Positions 54,860 through 62,715 of a stretch of 64,000 nt of DNA are shown one piece after another. Under the pieces are notes generated by a model that saw only the letters and a list, made by a program, of their open reading frames with translations, ran no database searches and was not told where the DNA came from. The translations under genes and the position numbers were made by a program. How positions within the stretch are numbered: position 1 is the first letter of the stretch; each line of letters starts with the position of its first letter. This DNA is from Eubacterium callanderi (GTDB lineage Bacteria > Bacillota > Clostridia > Eubacteriales > Eubacteriaceae). Where the stretch lies: NCBI RefSeq assembly GCF_900142645.1, contig NZ_FRBP01000012.1, forward strand, positions 1-64,000. The letters are read 5' to 3'.

Positions 54860-57247
54860 TTATAAAATCATTGAAGGGGTGTGGTCCTTATCTTCCGGTT
54901 TGTTTAATAAAACATCAAATTTCAGGTCGCATTCCGGCAAATCAACGCCAAGAGCCTCTTTAAGGACATCCTCAATCGTATCGACGAAAACAAAAGTCAG
55001 TTCATTTCGCACTTCTTCTGGAATATCCTCAACATCTTTCTGATTCTCTCTGGGAAGCAGCACTTTTTCAATGCCGCTGCGGTGAGCTGCGATAACCTTT
55101 TCTTTAATTCCTCCAACTGGCAGTACCTGGCCGCTCAGGGTAATCTCACCGGTCATAGACAGTTTGCTGTCTACCGGTTTTCCAAGAACTAAGGATGCCA
55201 GAGCAGTGGTTAAGGTTACACCCGCGCTTGGGCCATCCTTGGGTGTTGCACCGGAAGGCACGTGGATATGTGTATCGTAGGAGAAATAGTTAAACCCATT
55301 GCTTTCACCGCCGAGACGGGAACGAATCAAACTCATGGCAATGGTAGCACTTTCTTTCATGACATCGCCCAACTGGCCGGTTAAAGTCAGTTTTCCGTTT
55401 CCTGGCATAATAGTGGCCTCTGTAAAGAGGATTTCTCCGCCAACAGCAGTCCACGCCATACCGGTTACCACGCCAGGTTTATTGTTTTCACCCGCTTTTT
55501 CATGGCGACGTGTTTTATTGCCAAGAATTTCTCTTAGATTGTCTTTTGTAACTGCCAGCTCTTCACATTTTCCGGAAACGATACGTTCCGTTGCCACACG
55601 GGCAATTTTTGCCAATTGCTTGGTCAGTCCTCGGACACCCGCTTCTGCGGTATAGTCTTCAATGATCTGAAGCAGTGCTTCGTCGCTGATGGTCAGCTGA
55701 CTTGCACTAAGACCATGGTCGTCCAATACCTTCGGAATCAGATGGTCCTTGGCAATATGCAGTTTCTCACGGTTTGTATAGCTGGAAAGTTCAATGATTT
55801 CAGCTCTGTCTAAAAGCGGTGCTGGAATGGTGCTCAGATCGTTGGCAGTCGCAATAAAGAAAACATCGGACAAATCATAGGGTACCTCCAGATAATGATC
55901 CGCAAAAGTATTATTTTGTTCTGGATCTAAAACTTCCAAAAGAGCCGCAGACGGGTCACCCTGGTTTGAAATACCCAGCTTATCAATTTCATCAAGGATG
56001 AAAACCGGATTCATGGTTCCCGCGTCATTGATTCCCTTGATAATGCGTCCAGGTAAGGCGCCAACATATGTGCGGCGATGGCCACGGATTTCAGATTCAT
56101 CTCTGACGCCGCCAAGGCTGACACGTACGTACTCACGATCCAGCGCTTCAGCTATACTCTTTCCAAGGCTTGTTTTACCTGTTCCCGGAGGTCCGGCTAA
56201 CAGCAGAATGGAGCCCTGTTTATCTTCTTTCAGCTTCATAACAGCTAAATGCTCAATGATACGTTTTTTCACATCATCGATACCATAATGGTGCGAGTCA
56301 AGCACATTTCTGGCTTTACCAATATCAATTTCCTTAATTTCACTGTGCCAAGGCAGCTCAAGCAATAAATCGAGATAATTCTGAATGACGTTAACCTCCG
56401 CACTTCCCTGGGCCGCAGCCTCCAGCTTTTTAAGCTCTTTCATCGCTACCTTGCGGACTTTTTCCGGCATATCGGATTCTTCGATGCGCTTTCTGTAATC
56501 TGCTTCCTCTTCCTCTTCAGTATCCATCTCGCCCAGCTCAGCGCGAATATTTTTCAGCTGCTCTCTGAGCATGGCTTCTCTGTAAGCTTTATCCTTCTGC
56601 TTGGAATACTTCTTGCTGATTTCAAGCTGCAGATGAACCGAATCCTTCTCGCGGATCACATAATCAATAAATTTAAGCGCCCGTTCTTTTTCTGAATCAA
56701 TCTCCAAAAGCTCCTGCTTGCTGGAAATTGGAATCCCCATCATGGGAACAGTATAGCCGATTACCTCTTCAATCGAATGGAACCCTTCAAGCAGCTTGAC
56801 AAAATAATCTGCTCCCTTAAAGTTACGTCCAATATCTCCCATGATACCTTTGATATAGTCAATCATTTCTGCCTGCTCGGTTTCATCCAAATCATGAATA
56901 TCCTCGAGTTCATAATAATCGCCTACAAGTCCTTCACCATCGTTGGCAATATTGCTGACGCGCACCCTTCCTAATGTATTAATATCAATAATATATCCGT
57001 TGTCTGCACGTTGAATATTATCAAAGTTCAAAAGCACTCCAACAGAGTAAAAAGATTCACCCGTCAGGAGGTCGTATGCATGATAATCTTTTGTCGTTAC
57101 GCCGACAGCCAAGGTGTCGTTGCGAACGATCAGTTTTTTTATATTTTGGCCAATCACTTCATTTACAAAAATACGGCTTGCCACACCAGGATAGATAACC
57201 GTCTCAGTAATTGGAATGATCGCTGTATGCTTCATTTCTAAATTCAT
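54860..57247 (-). CDS. lon: ATP-dependent protease Lon
   Basis: 795 aa, LonA type: N-terminal LON substrate domain, coiled coil, AAA+ with GPPGTGKTS and FILDEIDK, and the protease domain with the Ser of PKDGPSAGVT and a downstream Lys. Degrades misfolded and regulatory proteins. The ATG at 57247 follows GAGGAGG. It starts 35 bases after the marR stop, so the two form an operon, and Lon levels may follow the MarR signal. Confidence 0.97.
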   Translation of the reverse strand: MNLEMKHTAIIPITETVIYPGVASRIFVNEVIGQNIKKLIVRNDTLAVGVTTKDYHAYDLLTGESFYSVGVLLNFDNIQRADNGYIIDINTLGRVRVSNIANDGEGLVGDYYELEDIHDLDETEQAEMIDYIKGIMGDIGRNFKGADYFVKLLEGFHSIEEVIGYTVPMMGIPISSKQELLEIDSEKERALKFIDYVIREKDSVHLQLEISKKYSKQKDKAYREAMLREQLKNIRAELGEMDTEEEEEADYRKRIEESDMPEKVRKVAMKELKKLEAAAQGSAEVNVIQNYLDLLLELPWHSEIKEIDIGKARNVLDSHHYGIDDVKKRIIEHLAVMKLKEDKQGSILLLAGPPGTGKTSLGKSIAEALDREYVRVSLGGVRDESEIRGHRRTYVGALPGRIIKGINDAGTMNPVFILDEIDKLGISNQGDPSAALLEVLDPEQNNTFADHYLEVPYDLSDVFFIATANDLSTIPAPLLDRAEIIELSSYTNREKLHIAKDHLIPKVLDDHGLSASQLTISDEALLQIIEDYTAEAGVRGLTKQLAKIARVATERIVSGKCEELAVTKDNLREILGNKTRRHEKAGENNKPGVVTGMAWTAVGGEILFTEATIMPGNGKLTLTGQLGDVMKESATIAMSLIRSRLGGESNGFNYFSYDTHIHVPSGATPKDGPSAGVTLTTALASLVLGKPVDSKLSMTGEITLSGQVLPVGGIKEKVIAAHRSGIEKVLLPRENQKDVEDIPEEVRNELTFVFVDTIEDVLKEALGVDLPECDLKFDVLLNKPEDKDHTPSMIL

Positions 57248-57282
57248 AAATGTCCTCCTCAATTTTATTTAAATCCATAACG

Positions 57283-57702
57283 TCAATTCAGTTTATTCAA
57301 CAGGGTTATGAGTGTATTAATTTCTGACTCATCCAGACAAGCTTCAATGCGTTCGATCAGCCGAAGCTGGGTCAGTTCCTCTGCCCGAGCAATGCGTTTT
57401 CCTTTGGGTGTCAGGTGGATGTAGCACACCCTTTTATCTTTATCTGATTTCTCTTTGTAAACACAATCCCAGGAAATAAACTTATTGATCACTTCCGTTA
57501 TGGTTGGCTTAGAATTTGATGTAAAATCAGCCAGCTTGCTAAAGGTCATATTGTTGTTTTCATCAATGATCCGTAAATAATAAACCTGTTTACGAGTCAG
57601 TGCTTTGGCCTGGCATTCATGGCTGATGGTCTCGCTACACTGGCTTCCTAGTTCTAAAAGCTTCATGTATGCCTGATAGAGCTCATGTCTTTTACATGTC
57701 AT
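57283..57702 (-). CDS. MarR-family transcriptional regulator
   Basis: 139 aa. Winged HTH in the middle (MTFSKLADFTSNSKPTITEV then the wing KSDKDKRVCYIHLTPKGK). Three cysteines near the N-terminus (CKRH, CSET, HECQ) could bind metal or sense oxidation. The ATG at 57702 has AAAGGTGG upstream; a GTG three codons earlier is possible. Its own promoter carries the palindrome also found at two other promoters here, so it is probably autoregulated and controls lon and nearby metal-related units. Confidence 0.9.
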   Translation of the reverse strand: MTCKRHELYQAYMKLLELGSQCSETISHECQAKALTRKQVYYLRIIDENNNMTFSKLADFTSNSKPTITEVINKFISWDCVYKEKSDKDKRVCYIHLTPKGKRIARAEELTQLRLIERIEACLDESEINTLITLLNKLN

Positions 57703-57729
57703 TTTGTCCACCTTTTACCATAATTAATT

Positions 57730-57788
57730 AGTTAGCATTAACCTAACTTTACAAGCATAATTATAGCCCTATCCTAACCAAGTGTCAA
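57730..57788 (-). promoter_or_regulatory. marR-lon promoter with palindromic operator
   Basis: Minus-strand TTGACA, 17-base spacer, TATAAT (57788-57760), followed at the start of transcription by AGTTAG-N7-CTAACT (57730-57748). Confidence 0.85.
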
Positions 57789-57821
57789 GACAGGGCTACC
57801 TTGCCTAAAGTTTTAATTAAG

Positions 57822-58478
57822 TTAATCCATAATCGTTACGGTTTCAAAAAAGCGGTCAAAATGTGCGATTCGATAATCCGCCAGATGGACATCAACCTGA
57901 CCTTCCGGAGCGCTGAGATACGCTGTACACTGCATACCGGCCCGCTTGGCTGCCAGAATCCCGCTGCCAGAATCTTCAATGACCATACATTTTTCAGGCG
58001 CTACATTCAATAATTCTGCAGCGCGCAAAAAAATATCCGGAGCCGGCTTACCCACAGCGACGTGATCTCCTGAAACCCTTACATCAAAAGCGTCCTCTAA
58101 ATCAAACAATTCCAACACACGATTAATCGCAGGAACGGTTGAGGAAGAGGCGATTGCGATGCGGTACCCTTTATCCCTTAAGGTCTTCAGAAAAACATCT
58201 ACACCCTCCATCATGGTTTTCTGATTTTCATCGCTGAATAAAAAGTCCAGATATAGATTATTTTCATATTCTGCCAGTTCCTCAGCGCTCTGTTCAAAAC
58301 CAAATCGTTCTTTCAGCTCCCGCCACCAGTCAACTGTCACTCTGCCCATGCTTTTCACTGCGTCTTCTTCAGACATCTCCAAGCCCATTTCGGCGTACAT
58401 ATCCAACTCAATTTGTTTATAGTCTGGTTCAGAATCAATAATGACTCCATCCATATCAAAAATGACTGCCTCGATCAT
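57822..58478 (-). CDS. HAD-family phosphatase (beta-phosphoglucomutase-like)
   Basis: 218 aa, HAD subfamily I: DMDGVIIDSE at the N-terminus supplies both catalytic Asp, the helical cap follows, then ASSSTVP (motif II), the Lys of GKPAPDIF, and VIEDSGSG (motif IV). Could be a sugar-phosphate phosphatase or mutase; substrate unknown. Confidence 0.9.
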   Translation of the reverse strand: MIEAVIFDMDGVIIDSEPDYKQIELDMYAEMGLEMSEEDAVKSMGRVTVDWWRELKERFGFEQSAEELAEYENNLYLDFLFSDENQKTMMEGVDVFLKTLRDKGYRIAIASSSTVPAINRVLELFDLEDAFDVRVSGDHVAVGKPAPDIFLRAAELLNVAPEKCMVIEDSGSGILAAKRAGMQCTAYLSAPEGQVDVHLADYRIAHFDRFFETVTIMD

Positions 58479-58565
58479 TTCATCTCCTCAAAAAAATATT
58501 TCCTATATAAATACTGCAAACCGCTTCCGCAAGCTCATATCACTCCAAAGCATCTAACGCCGAGG

Positions 58566-59222
58566 TTAGATCAGAAAGCGAATTTCTGACAGTTGTCCGC
58601 TTTCAGAAAAACGAAAGGCCTGCTCAATAGTATTATCCAGCGTTTCTTTGTCAATGGCTAAAATACGAAACGTGTTGCGTACCAGATACTCCACAACCTT
58701 GTGTGCATCAAAAGGCAACTCTCTGTCGTAATAATCCATATATATTTCCTTTTGCGCGCCATAATTCGTAATGGCATATGCGTCCAGATCATCTTTCTCA
58801 TATGATTTATTGAAAAAATCAAGACATGATCGATTGAATGTCTTAATTAAATACAAACGCTCTTTACGGCTGGCATCTTTTTCCAATATTTCATAATAAA
58901 ACCGAGCATTTTTTGAGTCTTTAAGGATATCATCAAAAAAACAAATCAGCGTAAAACAGTATTTTGTAAACAGTGTTGCCTCCTGTCCCAAAGTCTCACT
59001 GATAGAGTTGTAAAGCCCCATGAAATATGTATTGTAAATCTCACCTACTAAATCTGTCTTTTTTTTGAAATAATAGGTCATCGTACCAAGCTTTACACCT
59101 GCTTCTTCTGCAATATCCTGGATTCCTGTATTGGTATAACCGCGTTCATAAAACAGCTTTTTTGCAGTATTCATTATATTTTCTCGGGTCTTTTTCCCTT
59201 TAGTTGTTAATTTTTCGGCCAT
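58566..59222 (-). CDS. TetR-family transcriptional regulator
   Basis: 218 aa with an N-terminal TetR HTH (TRENIMNTAKKLFYERGYTN, GIQDIAEEAGVKLGTMTYYF) and an all-helical ligand domain. A promoter-like TTGTTA-N17-TACAAT lies upstream on the minus strand. The 292 bases to the next feature are AT-rich and hold nothing else that I can identify. Target genes unknown. Confidence 0.9.
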   Translation of the reverse strand: MAEKLTTKGKKTRENIMNTAKKLFYERGYTNTGIQDIAEEAGVKLGTMTYYFKKKTDLVGEIYNTYFMGLYNSISETLGQEATLFTKYCFTLICFFDDILKDSKNARFYYEILEKDASRKERLYLIKTFNRSCLDFFNKSYEKDDLDAYAITNYGAQKEIYMDYYDRELPFDAHKVVEYLVRNTFRILAIDKETLDNTIEQAFRFSESGQLSEIRFLI

Positions 59223-59514
59223 ACTTCACCCTGCTTTCTTTAAGTACTAATGGAGAATTTTATTTTCCAATACAGTAATTGTACCATTTGATTCTCATGA
59301 TAACAACCAATATTCTCAGTAAAAATATCGTCTTTTTCGCTGTTTTTTTATATTTTCTTTTTCAATAATCGTTTTATTTATATTTTGATATATAATTCAA
59401 TCACTACCATCTAAGCCTTGGTATTGCAAAAGAAAATTACATAAACAAAGTTACATCAATAACGAAAGAGTTTCATTTTGTAATAAAATAAAAATAATTT
59501 TTTATATTTTATAC

Positions 59515-59571
59515 TTGACAGTTCTTTTTCTTTGTTGTATACTTAAGTCATAAGTTAGTTATGCTTAACTT
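59515..59571 (+). promoter_or_regulatory. Promoter and AGTTAG-type operator of the structured transcript
   Basis: TTGACA (59515-59520), 17-base spacer, TATACT (59538-59543), then the palindrome AAGTTA-N8-TAACTT at 59552-59571, which covers the start of transcription. Same design as the marR and DUF3793 promoters. Confidence 0.85.
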
Positions 59572-59936
59572 AAGCAGCTAAACTGAACAACAACACACTC
59601 TCTGATTAATGCAGCCAATCAGATGAAGATTATCGAAGCACAGCGATAATCACTCACCGTAACATGTGAGAAGTATTCCTATTAAGACAAATCCTTTTAA
59701 CAATCAACTTCGTTCAAATACCAATGAATTGTTTAATCCACTTTCAAAAGCTGCTGAAACTAACTTATTAATTTCTTCAAAAGTGTTTCGGGAAATGATA
59801 CTCCTTCTTTTGGAGCCTGCCAAGGGCAGGCAGGCTCCTTTCCCAACACATCCAATTAACCTCTCTTGAATTGATGAATGCTATCATTCATTGTTCATTA
59901 AACAGCCTGCAGGCTTTACTGACAGGCTTTTTTTAT
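59550..59936 (+). ncRNA. Operator-controlled structured small RNA candidate
   Basis: About 385 bases from a strong promoter to a terminator. The 5' part has three successive hairpins: CTGATT/AATCAG, GATTATCG/CGATAATC and CTCAC/GTGAG. The 3' part has GGAGCCTGCC/GGCAGGCTCC (59812-59838) and a terminator AGCCTG/CAGGCT with a T-run (59904-59934). A 67-codon frame beginning with GTG at 59666 lacks a ribosome-binding site and resembles no family, so a regulatory RNA is favoured over an mRNA. Confidence 0.6.
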
Positions 59937-60551
59937 TTAGACTTTATAAAAGCTCAGCTCGCAATAATCATCTCCCTGCCCTTTATAATAAGGACGACTA
60001 AATCCAACTTTATCTTCCATACCTTCAAAAGCAGTTTTTTCAAATTCACAAAATAAAGGAGCTAAAATGACGCAATCATTTGCTTTTAAAACATCAAAAA
60101 ATAGACAGGCTTTAATATCAAAGCACAACTTGCTGCGTGTATTTTCAATCAATTCAATATCCCATTCTTTTTCAGAAAAATAATCGCTATAACCTTCCGC
60201 TACCTTTTTTCGATAGTTCGCAAAAAAGAACGGCGTTGACGACAGCCTCTCCAGCTCTCTAGACATTAAAACAGCATACCCTTTCATAAGCGCTTTTAAT
60301 ATTTCCTCGGTTTGCTGCCATGAAATTTTTATCTTAAGCAATGCCTGATATAACGCTATTGTGCGCAGCACAATCTCCCGCATCTGCGGCAGCTCGCCCT
60401 TTGTCTCTTCAGACGATTCTTTTGTCAGCAAAGCATCGTAGCTAAGCTCAAAAGACCTGTAGGCTTTACCTCCTCTTTCAGTTCCGAGCATTTCCAAAAG
60501 CAATAATCTGCATTTTTCAAGTAATTCCTGTTTATTGATTGCCGCTCTCAT
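59937..60551 (-). CDS. L-2-amino-thiazoline-4-carboxylate (ATC) hydrolase-like protein
   Basis: 204 aa. The C-terminal half, with FDIKACLFFDVLKANDC, LAPLFCEFEKTAFEGM and DDYCELSF, matches the ATC hydrolase-like family (PF14196), whose founding member opens a thiazoline ring to give a cysteine derivative. The family is broad and the reaction here is not proven. It follows the flavodoxin gene and shares its operator-bearing promoter, suggesting a role in a metal or sulfur stress response. Confidence 0.7.
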   Translation of the reverse strand: MRAAINKQELLEKCRLLLLEMLGTERGGKAYRSFELSYDALLTKESSEETKGELPQMREIVLRTIALYQALLKIKISWQQTEEILKALMKGYAVLMSRELERLSSTPFFFANYRKKVAEGYSDYFSEKEWDIELIENTRSKLCFDIKACLFFDVLKANDCVILAPLFCEFEKTAFEGMEDKVGFSRPYYKGQGDDYCELSFYKV

Positions 60552-60608
60552 ATTTTGTCCTTTCTAAGATGAATAACAAAAAGGCCGGATCTCTGCCGGC
60601 CTGTAAAA

Positions 60609-61037
60609 CTAAAACTGCGCAAATCCTTTTCCAAAGTCAACGCACTCTTCCTCACCATCACTATCTGGTGTTTCCTGAATAATCAGCCCTTCGTCATAAA
60701 GCACTGCCCCAGCTTCACGAACACGATCCTCCCAGTCTCTCATCCATTCACCGTCGCCCCAGCCGTAAGAGCCAAACAAAGCCACTTTTTTATCTTTTAA
60801 GTTGGCTTCAATATCCGTAAAGAACGGATCAAAATCGCCTTCTTCAAGCACTTCTGCCCCCATCGACGGACATCCGAAAACAATATGATCATAATCCGCG
60901 ATTTTGTCTTTGCTAAAATCCGTTACAAAAAAAGTCTCTGAACTTTTCCCACCTTTTTCAATACCGTCCGCAATACGATTGGCCATTAATTCTGTATTTC
61001 CTGTGCCGCTCCAATAAATAACTGCAATTTTATCCAT
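60609..61037 (-). CDS. Flavodoxin
   Basis: 142 aa short-chain flavodoxin. FMN phosphate loop YWSGTGNTELMA at the N-terminus, then FGCPSMGAEVLEE and GSYGWGDGEWMRDWEDR flank the isoalloxazine ring. It replaces ferredoxin in electron transfer when iron is scarce, in line with the neighbouring feoA genes. Lies 24 bases downstream of the DUF3793 gene. Confidence 0.95.
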   Translation of the reverse strand: MDKIAVIYWSGTGNTELMANRIADGIEKGGKSSETFFVTDFSKDKIADYDHIVFGCPSMGAEVLEEGDFDPFFTDIEANLKDKKVALFGSYGWGDGEWMRDWEDRVREAGAVLYDEGLIIQETPDSDGEEECVDFGKGFAQF

Positions 61038-61061
61038 TTTTATTCTCCTTTAATGATTTTA

Positions 61062-61625
61062 TCAACCAGCTTGCATTAATTGTCTGATTGAGGCTCCCCG
61101 ATTAATATAGCTGCAAACTACATCTCGGCATTTTGTATATTTTTCAAATAATTTCAATTTATTTTCAACGTCCGAATATACCTTCCAACAACCACACACC
61201 TGGCAGTTTTTTCCCTTATTGAGGATAAACCCTTCAACATCTTCTATGGGATATCCCAGAAAAACACCAATTTCGTGTGGAAAATCTCCTGTTGCACTTA
61301 CATTTTTTTTAAGGTTATCCAGCAGTTCATTAAAAGTCATATTTTCTTGATAACCATATTTTTCTAAAAAGTTTATTACTTTTGGTTCTTTAAGACTCTC
61401 TGTAAGCTTCTTTTTTTGATAAACCAGAACCAATACGCGACGTTCTGTTTCCCATAACGGTTCAAGGTATAAACCTTTATGATTCAAAAAGGCATTATAC
61501 TCAGATAACAAATCTGAAATATCTGCAAACTGCTTCTTTGCGCAGCAGATGAGATTCGCTTCTTTTATTCCCATCAGGGTTGGGGCACAATGAAAACCCA
61601 GTAATTTATCAAAATCATTCAGCAT
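61062..61625 (-). CDS. DUF3793 family protein
   Basis: 187 aa with the family's conserved features: HCAPTLMGIKEANL near the N-terminus, and the centre HEIGVFLGYPIEDVEGFI, followed by CQVCGCWKVY. The cysteines and a Cys-rich loop hint at metal or haem binding. DUF3793 proteins commonly accompany flavodoxin and feo genes in clostridia; function unknown. First gene of the operator-controlled operon. Confidence 0.85.
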   Translation of the reverse strand: MLNDFDKLLGFHCAPTLMGIKEANLICCAKKQFADISDLLSEYNAFLNHKGLYLEPLWETERRVLVLVYQKKKLTESLKEPKVINFLEKYGYQENMTFNELLDNLKKNVSATGDFPHEIGVFLGYPIEDVEGFILNKGKNCQVCGCWKVYSDVENKLKLFEKYTKCRDVVCSYINRGASIRQLMQAG

Positions 61626-61682
61626 CTGTCTTATTTCCCCTTTTATATGTTCAATGATTCCAGCGTTAACTTTGGAATTATT

Positions 61683-61738
61683 GTTAGTGCTAGCTAACTA
61701 ACTGAAAACATCTTAGCACGCGTTTTTTATTCTGTCAA
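61683..61738 (-). promoter_or_regulatory. DUF3793-flavodoxin promoter with palindromic operator
   Basis: Minus-strand TTGACA, 17-base spacer, TAAGAT (61738-61710), then GTTAGT-N8-ACTAAC (61683-61702). Confidence 0.85.
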
Positions 61739-61825
61739 TACCTTTTCATTAAATAGGAATGATTATAAATTAGTTAATATTACGCTATTTTTTCTCTCGA
61801 AATTGAATCAATCGCTAAATTCTTC

Positions 61826-61854
61826 TTGACAATATTATCACAAAAGGTTAAACT
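61826..61854 (+). promoter_or_regulatory. feoA operon promoter
   Basis: TTGACA, 17-base spacer, TAAACT. Half-sites CTAAC follow in the leader, but no full palindrome like those at the three other promoters. Confidence 0.7.
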
Positions 61855-61917
61855 TTAAACAAGATATCAGATGCGGCTAACATTTTTATGAGCATCTAAC
61901 TGAATTAGGAGGTATGA

Positions 61918-62136
61918 ATGATGCCGTTAAGTATGGCCCGTATGGGAGAACCAGTAAGAATAATGAAAATTAATGGTAAAGATGAAACAAAACGTTTTTT
62001 AAATAGTTTGGGATTTGTTATTGGTGATAATGTCACTGTCGTTTCTCAACTAGGCGGCAACATGATCATCAATGTTAAAGATACACGAGTTGCAATTGAT
62101 AAATCAATGGCAAATCGAATAATGATCAACGAATAA
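61918..62136 (+). CDS. feoA: FeoA-domain protein 1
   Basis: 72 aa SH3-like FeoA domain: MPLSMARMGEPVRI, then FLNSLGFVIGDNVTVVSQLGG and the last strand NVKDTRVAIDKSMANRI. FeoA proteins regulate the FeoB iron transporter. AGGAGG lies 5 bases before the ATG; the next codon is also ATG. No feoB follows. Confidence 0.9.
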   Translation: MMPLSMARMGEPVRIMKINGKDETKRFLNSLGFVIGDNVTVVSQLGGNMIINVKDTRVAIDKSMANRIMINE

Positions 62137-62142
62137 GGAGAT

Positions 62143-62370
62143 ATGAATATGAAAACTTTAAAAGCCACTCCATGTGGTCAAACAGTAAAAGTTGTAAAAA
62201 TTGAAAACAAAGGGCCAATCAAACGTCGTATTATGGATATGGGAATTACCAAAGGTGTCGATATATTTGTCCGAAAGGTTGCTCCTTTAGGCGACCCGAT
62301 AGAAGTAACAGTACGAGGTTATGAGCTATCACTTAGAAAAGCTGACGCCGAAAGTATTATTGTAGAGTAA
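62143..62370 (+). CDS. feoA: FeoA-domain protein 2
   Basis: 75 aa, second FeoA module, 6 bases after the first: KVVKIENKGPIKRRIMDMGI, then GVDIFVRKVAPLGDPIEVTV and YELSLRKADAESI, closer to the FeoB-associated consensus (MGITKG). It may be the Fe-sensing partner of the downstream ATPase or of a FeoB elsewhere. Confidence 0.92.
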   Translation: MNMKTLKATPCGQTVKVVKIENKGPIKRRIMDMGITKGVDIFVRKVAPLGDPIEVTVRGYELSLRKADAESIIVE

Positions 62371-62458
62371 TTTTATTTTATGTTTTTGTTAGTTTTTTCT
62401 AATCATGTATAGATAGTAAAACAAATATCGAGTGGACTAATTTATAAGGAGTATAATT

Positions 62459-62701
62459 ATGAAGAATGTTTTAGAAAATGATAAGTTGACTTTTTTTATT
62501 GGCGGTATTGCGGCGGCCACTCTTGGTGTAAAAGCTTTAAAGAGTAAATGCGCCCATAAATTCTTTGTAAGTGCTTTAGCCTCTGGTATGAAATTGCAGG
62601 ATGATGCTAAAGTGATGTATGAAAATATCAAGGAAGATGCTGTTGATCTCTGTTATGAAGCAAAACTCGAGTCAAAAAAAGCTGAATCTGCTGGAGAATA
62701 A
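62459..62701 (+). CDS. DUF6110-like small protein associated with a metal ATPase
   Basis: 80 aa, an N-terminal hydrophobic segment (FFIGGIAAATLGVKAL) followed by an amphipathic charged helix. Small proteins of this type precede P1B ATPases in gut Firmicutes; DUF6110 is my best guess. ATAAGGAG lies before the ATG, and the ATPase starts 15 bases after the stop. Confidence 0.65.
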   Translation: MKNVLENDKLTFFIGGIAAATLGVKALKSKCAHKFFVSALASGMKLQDDAKVMYENIKEDAVDLCYEAKLESKKAESAGE

Positions 62702-62715
62702 GGAGTAGTCAGACT

